Shown here in pieces: positions 22,088 through 30,057 of a DNA stretch of 50,599 nt. A model generated the notes under the pieces. It was not told the DNA's origin and ran no database searches. It saw nothing but the letters and a program-made list of their open reading frames with translations. Location: contig DKUL01000015.1 in NCBI GenBank assembly GCA_002490665.1, positions 1-50,599 of the forward strand, written 5' to 3'. Numbering within the stretch: the first letter of the stretch is position 1; the number at the start of each line of letters is the position of its first letter. Origin of the DNA: Lachnospiraceae bacterium UBA7205. GTDB lineage: Bacteria > Bacillota > Clostridia > Lachnospirales > Lachnospiraceae. A program made the position numbers and the translations under genes.

Positions 22088-22723
22088 ATGGAACAAAAAG
22101 AAAACGGAGGCGTACAGACATTTGGCTGGGATGCGATTACGAAGGAATGTGAGCGGGTTTATCCGGACCAGAAGAATCCCAAACATTATGGCACGCTGAT
22201 TAAATGGTGTCTGGGAGGAAAAGACCCGCTTGACGGTATTAGCATCTATGATGGCGGGGAATACTGGCATTTCGTCACGTTTGGATTGACGGAGTTATAC
22301 GAAAAGGAGTCCGATGAAAAAGAAATCAGTGGTTATGGGATGGAATTTACATTCAAGCTAAAAAAGGATGCCTATGCGGATGAGGAGGCAGAAATACAAT
22401 GTATCTGCGGCATCTTGCAGCAGATTGCGCGGATTACATTTACGTCAGGGGAATTGTTTCAGGCATATGAATACATTTACACCGGGCAGAAACAGGGGAT
22501 TGATGTACAGATGCAGTCCAATATTACGGGTTTTATCACGATTCCTGACAAGGAGCTGCGGACAATCGAGACACCGAATGGGACGGTTTCATTTGTGGCG
22601 TTAATCGGTGTGACAGACAGCGAGCTGCTGGCTGTCCATGAACGGGGTGTCGCGGTGGAGGAGCTGTACCAGAAGTTAGGCAGTGATGTGACGGATTATC
22701 ACAGGGAAGCGGTAATTGCATAA
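22088..22723 (+). CDS. SUFU (suppressor of fused)-domain protein
   Basis: The 211-residue product shows the bacterial SUFU-domain pattern: a helix (FGWDAITKECERVYPDQKNPKHYGTLIKW), DPLDGISIYDGGEYWHFVTFGLTELY, SGYGMEFTFKLKK, and the later GFITIPDKELRTIETPNGTVSFVALIGVTDSEL. In Bacillus, SUFU-type YqcF neutralises a nuclease toxin, but no polymorphic toxin is next to it here. AGGAGG lies at 22073-22078 before ATG 22088. A longer in-frame opening upstream lies inside the MITE and is not real coding sequence. Confidence 0.85.
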   Translation: MEQKENGGVQTFGWDAITKECERVYPDQKNPKHYGTLIKWCLGGKDPLDGISIYDGGEYWHFVTFGLTELYEKESDEKEISGYGMEFTFKLKKDAYADEEAEIQCICGILQQIARITFTSGELFQAYEYIYTGQKQGIDVQMQSNITGFITIPDKELRTIETPNGTVSFVALIGVTDSELLAVHERGVAVEELYQKLGSDVTDYHREAVIA

Positions 22724-22753
22724 AAATACATGGTAAGGGGGAAGGCTGCTGAA

Positions 22754-22837
22754 ATGAATGAATATGTAAAAAATTTAAACCGTATTGAATTTTTAATTAC
22801 CTATGCCTGTACAGGCGGCTGTAAGCATTGTGGATAG
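22754..22837 (+). pseudogene. N-terminal fragment of a radical SAM protein
   Basis: The reading frame encodes MNEYVKNLNRIEFLITYACTGGCKHCG and then stops. CTGGCKHC is the CxxxCxxC iron-sulphur motif that opens radical SAM enzymes, and the lead-in is typical for peptide-modifying members. Everything after the third cysteine is missing; the downstream 40 bases run into the opposing NUDIX gene. It is a relic. Confidence 0.7.
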
Positions 22838-22871
22838 GTATGTGCCATAAGGGAATTCAGGAAAAACATGT

Positions 22872-23270
22872 TTACCATTCCAGCCCATAGACCCCGTATT
22901 TTTTAAAATCCCTGGCAATACCGCCATGGAGCATTGATTCGCATTCTGTTTTGTCCACCCAGCGGTACTCGACATGCTCACCGCTCAGGTGGACATGCTC
23001 TTGTGTTGTCGAACAAAGATAGACAAGAAAGACAACCTTTTTCCTGTGGATGCTATCCAGTGAAGCATACAAAATCCGTTCAGGAGTCACGGAAAGTCCT
23101 GTCTCTTCGAGAACTTCCCGCATGACTGCTTCCTCCAAAGTCTCGTTTTCTTCCACAGCGCCGCCCGGTCCCTCCCAGTTGCCAAAATCATCAGGATTTC
23201 GGCGGAGTAGGAGCGCTTTTCCAAGTGCGTGATTGAGCAGTACAGCTTTTACGACGATATGAGCCTGCAT
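22872..23270 (-). CDS. NUDIX hydrolase
   Basis: The 132-residue protein has the complete Nudix box GGAVEENETLEEAVMREVLEETGL (about residues 35-58), which binds the metal and cleaves nucleoside diphosphate derivatives. The C-terminal HVEYRWVDKTE pattern is also usual for the family. Substrate cannot be predicted. AAAGGAAAAACTCTT precedes ATG 23270, chosen over an in-frame ATG at 23327. Confidence 0.9.
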   Translation of the reverse strand: MQAHIVVKAVLLNHALGKALLLRRNPDDFGNWEGPGGAVEENETLEEAVMREVLEETGLSVTPERILYASLDSIHRKKVVFLVYLCSTTQEHVHLSGEHVEYRWVDKTECESMLHGGIARDFKKYGVYGLEW

Positions 23271-23683
23271 AAGAGTTTTTCCTTTCTTTTTTTTATTTAA
23301 AGTACCATAATCCCGGCTATGAATCAAGTTTTTTATTCCTATTCTGCCAAGAGCCAGTGTTGTCTATCCATGTGTTAACTTTATATAAAAAGTCCTTTAC
23401 TTTTCTCGCAGGATTAGAAATAAGAAAAGGGACAAGAAGTAAATGGCGACTCGTCGGACTGCATTCGAAAGAGGTTCTTCTTTTTCGTATTATATACTGA
23501 ATGCGCGGAAGGAGATGATTTTATGCGGGCAGCGATTCAAAAATGGGGAAATTTGCAGCGAACGCGAAAGAAATTCGTAAGAATTGGTCAACAGTTTTGA
23601 AAATACAGGCTGATATAATCATATGTAAGCGTGAGGGAAAGCTTTTTTAAAGAAGTGCACGCAAGGGAAAGGAGGCACTTAGG
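23271..23683. other. Gap with a decayed antitoxin gene and the ABC transporter promoter
   Basis: This 413-base stretch contains no intact gene. At about 23524 an ATG after GGAG opens MRAAIQKWGN, as in MazE-type antitoxins. In another frame (from 23543) the translation reads GKFAANAKEIRKNWSTVLK, resembling a different antitoxin family start. Both frames fail within 40 codons. The region 23577-23619 also matches the promoter at 18656-18698, with TATAAT at 23614-23619, and probably serves the ABC transporter genes. Confidence 0.5.
23524..23650 (+). pseudogene. Decayed antitoxin gene fragment
   Basis: GGAGATGATTTT precedes ATG 23524. The frame MRAAIQKWGNLQRTRKKF starts like an AbrB/MazE antitoxin (IQKWGN), while the +1 frame over the same stretch gives ANAKEIRKNWSTVL, resembling a Phd/RelB-like antitoxin N-terminus. 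Neither is complete. The fragment may be a composite of two old remains, or one match may be chance. Confidence 0.35.
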
Positions 23684-24610
23684 ATGCCAAATACAAATAT
23701 GATACAGACGAACCAGCTGACGAAAATCATTGATGGCAGGGAGATTGTAAAGGATATCAGTCTCCATGTAAAAAAGGGGGAAATCTATGGGTTTCTGGGA
23801 CCAAACGGCGCGGGTAAGACGACGGTGATGAAGATGCTCACAAATCTCTGGAAACCGACTTATGGGACGATCGAGCTGTTTGGGGAAACCCTGACGCCGA
23901 CCTCCTATGAGGTGCTTAAGAGAATGGCAGGCATCATCGAGTTTCCGTGTTTTTATGAGCATATGAGCGGCAGGGAGAACCTCAGACTGCACTGCGAATA
24001 TATGGGCTATCATACGCCCGGCAGTGTGGATAACGCCCTTAAAATGCTTGGGCTTCTGGAGGCAGGTGACCAGCAGGTTAAGCGGTATTCCCTGGGGATG
24101 AAGCAGCGCCTTGGCATCGCCCGCGCAATTCTTTGCAGACCAGAACTTCTGGTGCTTGACGAGCCGACAAACGGTCTGGACCCTGTCGGCATGAAATCGC
24201 TGCGGGATTTGTTCAGGATGCTGTGCGTGGAATATGGGATAACAATTATTATTTCCAGCCATATCCTCTCAGAGGTGGAGAGCATTGCGGACACGGTTGG
24301 GATTATTGCCCATGGCAAAATGATACGCGAAAGCTCCATGCAGGAGATTTCTGAGATGAATACCGCATACATAGAGCTTGCTGTGGCGGATACAAAGTAT
24401 GCGGCGTATGTGCTGGCTGACAAGCTGGAACTGAAGAATTTCAAGGTGGTTGACGAGCATCATATCCGCATCTATGACGACCAGATTCAGACAAGTGCGC
24501 TGTCAAAGACACTGGCATTGAATAATGTGGCAATTGATTTTATCGGCAGGAAATCAGAAAGCTTGGAGGATTATTTCCTGAAAATGACAGAGGAGGGTGC
24601 AGGATTATGA
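23684..24610 (+). CDS. ABC transporter ATP-binding protein (BcrA / lantibiotic-immunity type)
   Basis: The ATPase has Walker A GPNGAGKTT, a Q-loop region, signature SLGMKQRLGIA (LSGGQ position), Walker B LLVLDEPTNGLD and the H-loop ISSH. A C-terminal extension of about 85 residues (AVADTKYAAYVLADKL...) is usual for BcrA-like exporters of antimicrobial peptides. GGAGG lies 11 bases before ATG 23684. The downstream permease overlaps it, so the two form one transporter. Confidence 0.93.
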   Translation: MPNTNMIQTNQLTKIIDGREIVKDISLHVKKGEIYGFLGPNGAGKTTVMKMLTNLWKPTYGTIELFGETLTPTSYEVLKRMAGIIEFPCFYEHMSGRENLRLHCEYMGYHTPGSVDNALKMLGLLEAGDQQVKRYSLGMKQRLGIARAILCRPELLVLDEPTNGLDPVGMKSLRDLFRMLCVEYGITIIISSHILSEVESIADTVGIIAHGKMIRESSMQEISEMNTAYIELAVADTKYAAYVLADKLELKNFKVVDEHHIRIYDDQIQTSALSKTLALNNVAIDFIGRKSESLEDYFLKMTEEGAGL

Positions 24611-25296
24611 TGAAGCTGATTCGACTGGAATGGAAGAAAAATAATATTTTGAAGTATATCCGAAATGCGTTGATAACGACGACGGTTCTACTGGTCTTTA
24701 TACTGATGGCAGCGCGGGAACTGGAGACGCAGGAGACGGTAGGGTCTTATGGAAAAGGGATGCTGGACAGTTCGGTGGCGCTGTTTGTCCATATGTCCTA
24801 TGTCATTTTTACTGGTGTAATGATTGCGGCATATATTGTGGGCGCCTACGAAAAAAAGACCATGAACCTTATGTTTTCGTACCCGATTAAGCGCAGGAAG
24901 ATTATTCTGGCAAAGGTTAGTGCGGTGTGGATTTTTAATTTTCTGGCGATGGTGGTCAGCAAAGTCGTGATTTATCTCGTTTTAATTCTGGCAAAATCCT
25001 CTATAGGCATAACAGCAGAGAGTATTCCGGTGGGGGAGCTGTCTTTCTGGCTGGATATGGTTCTTAGCTCGGCGGCGATGGTAAGTATTAGCTTTATTGC
25101 ACTTCCGATTGGTTTAAAAATGAAATCTTCCAAGGCGGCGATAGTTGCGTCAGTAATCATCGTCTGCTTTACGCAGGGCAATATCGGCAAGGCGACCTTG
25201 ATGAACAATATGCCATTTTATGCAATGCTGTTTGTGGCTGCCGCGGTGTCAGTTTATCTGTCTGTCTGCAATGTGGAGACGAAAGATTTGCTATAG
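24607..25296 (+). CDS. ABC-2 type permease (BcrB-like)
   Basis: The 229-residue membrane protein has about six hydrophobic segments and begins MMKLIRLEWKKNNI, the amphipathic start common to lantibiotic-immunity and bacitracin-type permeases. SYPIKRRKIILAKV in the first loop is a recognisable permease motif for ATPase contact. Its start overlaps the ATPase stop (ATGA). The nearby two-component system suggests peptide-antibiotic resistance; the substrate is unknown. Confidence 0.85.
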   Translation: MMKLIRLEWKKNNILKYIRNALITTTVLLVFILMAARELETQETVGSYGKGMLDSSVALFVHMSYVIFTGVMIAAYIVGAYEKKTMNLMFSYPIKRRKIILAKVSAVWIFNFLAMVVSKVVIYLVLILAKSSIGITAESIPVGELSFWLDMVLSSAAMVSISFIALPIGLKMKSSKAAIVASVIIVCFTQGNIGKATLMNNMPFYAMLFVAAAVSVYLSVCNVETKDLL

Positions 25297-25883
25297 TATT
25301 TATTGTATATGATTTATTTTGCCTGAGTTTTTCAAATACGCAATTGTCTGCGGCTTGTCAGCTGATAAGATAGAGGTTATTTAGTTATTCATTATGAACA
25401 TTTTATCATAGAACTAAGGAACTGCCTCCAAATAACCTATACATCTTGAACTGTCTATTTCTCCGGTTGCCCATGTCAAAGAATTTGTTTTATTTTATTG
25501 GTGATTGTGGTAAGATAATGACAATCACTTCATCAGAAAATGGAAGCATTTCATTTTTTGATTGAGTTTTGTATAAACATGATATTAAATGAGGAAAGTT
25601 ATCAAGTTGCAAGGAGGGCTGTAAGACCTGACAAGGAGGAGCGGTATTGGACGTTTGGCGCGTTTTTTGCAGAATGGAAAATGTCGAATGGTGTTTGCAC
25701 ATGACATCAATAAGCTGCACCATAAGATTCAGGGTGACAGAACCAGAAATCACCTGTTTCCCTTAAAGAAAAGCGCATAAAAATAGACATAATAACGGTT
25801 CCGGACAAAAGGAAGCAAACAAAGTCGGGACAGGGTGACGGATAATCTGTATACTGGAATCACAGCGAAGGAGGCAGATGGGC
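25297..25883. other. Gap of about 590 bases without a confident gene
   Basis: I see no intact gene. An inverted repeat AGGTTATTT/AAATAACCT (25374-25382, 25430-25438) lies behind the permease. A 41-codon frame at 25579-25704 (MILNEESYQVARRAVRPDKEERYW...) follows no good ribosome site and could be a relic. TATACT at 25850-25855 is a likely -10 box for the AraC-type gene. Confidence 0.4.
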
Positions 25884-26753
25884 ATGGAATGGACAGAGGC
25901 GGTCAGGGAAGCGGTCAGTTTTATGGAAAGCCATATCACGGAGGAGATTACAATGCATGACGTGGCGGCGCACGTCCATATTTCTCCGTTTTATTTTCAT
26001 AAGGGATTCAGTATTCTGTGCGGATATTCCATAACAGAGTATATCAGGAACCGCAGGCTGGCGCTTGCCGGGGAGGAGCTGATGGGAAGTGATGTCACGG
26101 TGACGGCGCTTGCCATGAAGTATGGATATGATTCCCCGGATAGCTTTACGAAGGCATTTACCCGGTTTCACGGGTATTCGCCGTCGGCTGCGCGCAGGGA
26201 CAAAACCATGCTCAAGGCGTTCGCACCGCTGCAATTATCAATATCATTGAAAGGTGGTTATGCGATGGATTACAGAATTACAGACAAGGAGGCTTTTTCC
26301 GTTTTGGCGGCATCCAGGGTGTTCGGCTATGAAAATGCAAGGCAGGAGGTTCCCGCATTCTGGCAGGAGCATTACGTCTCTGGAGGAGGAGAGCATGTGT
26401 GCGGAATGTTTGGCATCAACATTGACCCGCAGATGGGCAATGAGCGTTTTGAATACCTGATTGCCGACATTTACAATCCGTCCAAGGAGATTCCGGAGGG
26501 ATTTGTGGTGCGCACGATTCCGGCGCTCACATGGGCAGTTTTCCCCTGCAAGGGGGCGCTTCCGCAGGCACTGCAGGGCGTGAATGAAAAAATATTTTCC
26601 GAGTGGCTGCCGGCGCTGCATGAGTATGAGTTTGCGGCAGGATACTGCGTTGAGATGTACGATGCGCCGGATAAATATCCCGGCGGGACAGGTGACGAAA
26701 ATTATTATACGGAAATCTGGATTCCGGTCAAAAAGAAAGGCATTCATAACTGA
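25884..26753 (+). CDS. AraC-family regulator with GyrI-like effector domain
   Basis: The N-terminal 100 residues form a double helix-turn-helix of AraC type (ITMHDVAAHVHISPFYFHKGFSILCGYSITEYIRNRRLALAGEEL, then VTALAMKYGYDSPDSFTKAFTRFHGYSPS). Residues 120-290 are a GyrI-like/Bacterial effector-binding domain (FEYLIADIYNP, FVVRTIPALTWAVFPCKG, EIWIPVKKKG). Proteins of this shape sense small hydrophobic molecules and control efflux genes. GGAGG is 10 bases before ATG 25884 and 4 bases before ATG 25878; I prefer the former. It may regulate the flanking transporter genes. Confidence 0.88.
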   Translation: MEWTEAVREAVSFMESHITEEITMHDVAAHVHISPFYFHKGFSILCGYSITEYIRNRRLALAGEELMGSDVTVTALAMKYGYDSPDSFTKAFTRFHGYSPSAARRDKTMLKAFAPLQLSISLKGGYAMDYRITDKEAFSVLAASRVFGYENARQEVPAFWQEHYVSGGGEHVCGMFGINIDPQMGNERFEYLIADIYNPSKEIPEGFVVRTIPALTWAVFPCKGALPQALQGVNEKIFSEWLPALHEYEFAAGYCVEMYDAPDKYPGGTGDENYYTEIWIPVKKKGIHN

Positions 26754-26784
26754 TTTTGCTTAGACAGGAAAGGACAGTAAAAGA

Positions 26785-27477
26785 ATGAAAATATTACTGG
26801 TGGAGGATGACACGGAAATCAGCGAGATGCTGAAAAACTTCCTCATGACGGAAAATTTTGAGGTGGTGACTGCCTATGACGGGGAGAGTGCCTGCGAGAA
26901 ATTTTTCGCGGATGAATACAGTATTGTATTATTGGATTTGATGATTCCCAAAATGAACGGGATGGAGGTCATGAAGACCATCAGGGCATCCAGTACAGTG
27001 CCCATCATCATACTGTCCGCAAAGGATACGGACTCGGACAAGACACTGGGATTAGGGCTTGGGGCGGACGACTACGTCACCAAGCCGTTTTCCGTGACGG
27101 AGGTTCTCGCCAGAATCAAGGCAAACATCAGGAGAAGCACACAGTATACATCACCTGTCTCCGCGGAGGAGGGCACGCTCACAAAAGGGGATCTGGTGCT
27201 TGACCTGAATGCGTACTCGGTCATGAAAAACGGACAGAAAGTTGAGCTGACAGCCAAGGAATTTGAAATCTTAAAGCTTCTGATGAAGAATCCGAAGAAA
27301 GTCTACACAAAAGGGCAGCTCTATTCCCAGATTTGGAACGATGCCTATATGGGCGATGAGAATGCGGTCAATGTCCACATCAGCAGGCTGCGCAACAAGA
27401 TTGAGGACAATCCCCGCGACCCGAAATATGTCATCACTGTCTGGGGAATTGGCTATAAACTGGGGGATGGAAAATGA
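26785..27477 (+). CDS. OmpR/PhoB-family response regulator
   Basis: The receiver domain has the acidic pair in LLVEDDTE, the phosphorylated aspartate at about D51 (VLLDLMIPKMNG), and the conserved lysine in DDYVTKPF. The C-terminal winged helix (LTAKEFEILKLLMKNPKKVYTKGQLYSQIW...VNVHISRLRNKIED) binds DNA. Its stop overlaps the ATG of the kinase gene, so it works with that kinase. It probably controls the ABC transporter at 23.7-25.3 kb. Confidence 0.95.
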   Translation: MKILLVEDDTEISEMLKNFLMTENFEVVTAYDGESACEKFFADEYSIVLLDLMIPKMNGMEVMKTIRASSTVPIIILSAKDTDSDKTLGLGLGADDYVTKPFSVTEVLARIKANIRRSTQYTSPVSAEEGTLTKGDLVLDLNAYSVMKNGQKVELTAKEFEILKLLMKNPKKVYTKGQLYSQIWNDAYMGDENAVNVHISRLRNKIEDNPRDPKYVITVWGIGYKLGDGK

Positions 27478-28334
27478 ACAGGGAGACGCAGGCAAGACTG
27501 AGGGAAATCACCGCCAAGCTGTCAGAAATTCTGGAACAGGACACGGATGAGCAGGTGATGGTTTTTACGGATGACAAGACATTGAAGGAGCTGTGCGGGC
27601 AGATTAACCTGCTTTTGCTGGACAGGCAGAAGATGAAGGCAGACTTTCGGAAACAGGAAATCGCCTCGAAGAAAATGCTTGCAAATATATCACATGACAT
27701 TAAGACGCCGCTGACTGTAATCCTGGGGTACCTGGAAATTATGCGCCTGCGTAACAGTGAGGATGAGGCATTGCAAAAGGTGGAGACAAAGGCAAAGCAG
27801 GTGATGGAGCTGACTGACCAGTTTTTCACGCTGGCAAAGCTGGAATCCGGAGACAAAAATATCGAGATGGTACAGGTCAACATCAATGAATTGTGCAGGG
27901 AGAATGTACTGGGCTATTATGAGCTGCTGGTACAGAAGGATTATGCTGTGGACATCATTATTCCGGAGCAGCATATCTTCGTGCAGGGGGACAGGGAGTC
28001 CGTCAGCCGAATCCTGGGCAATCTTTTGTCAAATGCCATACGGTACGGCAGCGATGGAAAATATATCGGGCTTTTTCTGCGGGAGGAGCTGGATTTTGTC
28101 TATATCGATGTGGTGGACAAGGGAAAGGGGATAGAAAAGCAGTTTGCAGCCAGCGTGTTTGAGCGGCTCTACACGATGGAGGACTCCCGCAACCGCAGCA
28201 TACAGGGCAATGGTCTGGGGCTTACCATTGCCAGAAACCTTGCAAGGCAGATGGGCGGTGATATCCTGCTGCAAAGCGAACCGGGGTTGCGGACGGTGTT
28301 TACGGTGAAGCTGCGGCGGTGGGGGGACTGTTAG
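27474..28334 (+). CDS. Soluble sensor histidine kinase
   Basis: The 286-residue protein has a HisKA domain with the phosphorylated His at about H74 (ANISHDIKTPLTVILGYLEIM), an N-box (RILGNLLSNAIRYG), G1 DKGKGI and G2 GNGLGL. The first 60 residues are a charged helix (TQARLREITAKLSEILEQDTDEQ) with no hydrophobic segment, so it cannot sense outside the cell alone. It may receive its signal through a membrane partner such as the nearby ABC transporter. The stop is one base from the opposing serine hydrolase gene's stop. Confidence 0.92.
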   Translation: MNRETQARLREITAKLSEILEQDTDEQVMVFTDDKTLKELCGQINLLLLDRQKMKADFRKQEIASKKMLANISHDIKTPLTVILGYLEIMRLRNSEDEALQKVETKAKQVMELTDQFFTLAKLESGDKNIEMVQVNINELCRENVLGYYELLVQKDYAVDIIIPEQHIFVQGDRESVSRILGNLLSNAIRYGSDGKYIGLFLREELDFVYIDVVDKGKGIEKQFAASVFERLYTMEDSRNRSIQGNGLGLTIARNLARQMGGDILLQSEPGLRTVFTVKLRRWGDC

Positions 28335-28335
28335 T

Positions 28336-29775
28336 TCATTCTGGCTGCATTTTGCAGTAGAGGTGCCCATTGAATTCATGAAACAGGCTTTCTTCTTTTT
28401 TGGTAATAAATATGGTCAGGCTGTCATCCTGAAAAGACAGCTGGAACTGCACAACGCCGACATATGCGTCAATGATGTGTGCCCGGATGAGCAGAGTGCC
28501 GTCAAAAAGCCATGCACCGCTTGCGGCGTACCACAGGTTGTAAATGGGAAAAGCGCCTGTCTGCATACAGCCAATGCCGAACGAAATGCTACAGGGTGTA
28601 TTTTTGTAGGTAAAAGACAGCGTTCCGGCATTTTCTGTCAACAGGACGCTGAAGCTTTGAAAATCAGACGCTTCATTCTGTACATAGTATGTCCTGCCGC
28701 TTCCTGCATGGAGATTTTTTGGCAGGCTGCTTTCCAGCGGTTTTAGGGCAAGGGAGGAAAGTGCTTTGCCAAGGGCATTCTTGGCAGTCTCATCAGGTGT
28801 GTGTGCCTGTTCCTGTATGTGGGGAAGAAGCTCCTCGTACAGTGCATCATAGATCTGCTGGTTGCCGCCCTGTATGCTCTGTGTGTCCGCGGTTGTCACA
28901 CAGATTAGTTCGTAGTCAGGAAGGAAAATAATGAGCTGACCGCCCATTCCGTAGCAGGTAAATCCATTTCTTTCATTGCGCCAGAATTGCAGCCCATACC
29001 CCTGTGCCTCGCTTGGAAGCGGCGCAGTCACGCAGCTTGCTGTCAGCGGGGACACTGCCATGTCAATATAGGAGGGGGACAACAGCTGCCTGCCAAGTAC
29101 GAGCCCCCTGTGTGCGATAAAGTAACCAAACTTCATCATGTCGATTGGGAGCGCGACCAGACCGCTTCCGCCCATTGATACACCGAAGGGGTCTTTTATC
29201 ATGTAGGATTCCTCCGAAAAGCCAAGGATGTGCAGTTTTTCCTTGATATAGTCAAGCATATCCTGCCCGGTCAGCTTTTCTGCCAGTGCGCAGAGTGTAT
29301 GTGCCGCGGATGTGTCATAATGAAAGATTGTTCCGGGCGGATGCGTCGGCTGTGTGGTAAAAAAGCTTGCCACCCAGTCGGATGACATGTCGAGCTTGTA
29401 GGTGGTGGAGGCATGGCATGTGCGCATCATCAGCATATCTTTGATGGTCATCCGGGCAACCCATGGGTGGATGCTGTCCTTATCGGGCAGCTTTTCCGGA
29501 AAATATTTTATGACAGGGTCTTCCAGGGAAAGCCTGCCTTCATCAGCCAGCAGCCCAATCGCGATGGAAGTGAAGCTCTTGCTGATGGAAAACATGCGGT
29601 GCAGGCTGTGTGCCGTCAGCGGGGCATAATATCCCTCAAACACCAGCCTGTCATGGTGCATGAGCAGGAGACTGTGCATGGGAATCTGACGCTTTTGCAG
29701 TCTGTCAATGAATCGGATGATGCATTCGCCTGGAATGCCTGTCTCCTCAGGGGAGGATTTTTCAAATGTGAGCAT
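28336..29775 (-). CDS. Serine hydrolase of the beta-lactamase (class C) family
   Basis: The first 340 residues match the serine beta-lactamase-like family: the nucleophile motif SISK (in MFSISKSFTSIAIGLLADEG), the tyrosine motif YDTSAAH standing for YxN, and a late GMGGQ near the HTG position. Members are DD-peptidases, esterases and related enzymes; true beta-lactamase activity is not implied. The C-terminal 130 residues form an extra beta-rich domain. No signal peptide is seen, so it is probably cytoplasmic. The ribosome site AAGGCGG is reasonable. Confidence 0.85.
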   Translation of the reverse strand: MLTFEKSSPEETGIPGECIIRFIDRLQKRQIPMHSLLLMHHDRLVFEGYYAPLTAHSLHRMFSISKSFTSIAIGLLADEGRLSLEDPVIKYFPEKLPDKDSIHPWVARMTIKDMLMMRTCHASTTYKLDMSSDWVASFFTTQPTHPPGTIFHYDTSAAHTLCALAEKLTGQDMLDYIKEKLHILGFSEESYMIKDPFGVSMGGSGLVALPIDMMKFGYFIAHRGLVLGRQLLSPSYIDMAVSPLTASCVTAPLPSEAQGYGLQFWRNERNGFTCYGMGGQLIIFLPDYELICVTTADTQSIQGGNQQIYDALYEELLPHIQEQAHTPDETAKNALGKALSSLALKPLESSLPKNLHAGSGRTYYVQNEASDFQSFSVLLTENAGTLSFTYKNTPCSISFGIGCMQTGAFPIYNLWYAASGAWLFDGTLLIRAHIIDAYVGVVQFQLSFQDDSLTIFITKKEESLFHEFNGHLYCKMQPE

Positions 29776-30057
29776 ATTGTGTTCCGCCTTTCAGTAATAT
29801 TGGTGATGACTTGATTATAGCATATCCGGTGCGTGGTATAAAGGTGAAAATCGTAATGGTTCCGGATTCCAGTCAAAAAGAAAGGTTAGAATCCTGTTAC
29901 TGGAACGGAGTGAACGGTAACAGAATCCTCCCGGATTTGTCGAAGTTCTGATTTGAGGAATTGAATTGTGTCTTTTTTTATGATAATATTGTTAGGGCGT
30001 AAGCGCCAAGAATAAAAACAGGTACATGTAAACAATTTTTTGAGGAGGAGAAAAAGA
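29776..30057. other. Gap with a relic of a GyrI-like gene and an inverted repeat
   Basis: At 29868-29886 the sequence repeats the end of the AraC/GyrI gene (ATTCCAGTCAAAAAGAAAGG against ATTCCGGTCAAAAAGAAAGG at 26721), giving IPVKKKG and a stop. This looks like the last codons of a second, deleted GyrI-type gene. CTGTTAC/GTAACAG (about 29894-29923) forms a hairpin behind it. GAGGAGGA near 30042-30049 is the ribosome site of the CPBP gene. Confidence 0.45.

Noticed and set aside
25490..25753. Minus-strand 87-codon frame in the gap before the AraC gene
   Set aside because: No ribosome site, low-complexity translation and no recognisable family.
28336..29775. Calling the serine hydrolase a beta-lactamase resistance gene
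   Set aside because: The motifs fit the broad family of esterases and DD-peptidases; no signal peptide and no typical KTG-type context to support antibiotic hydrolysis.
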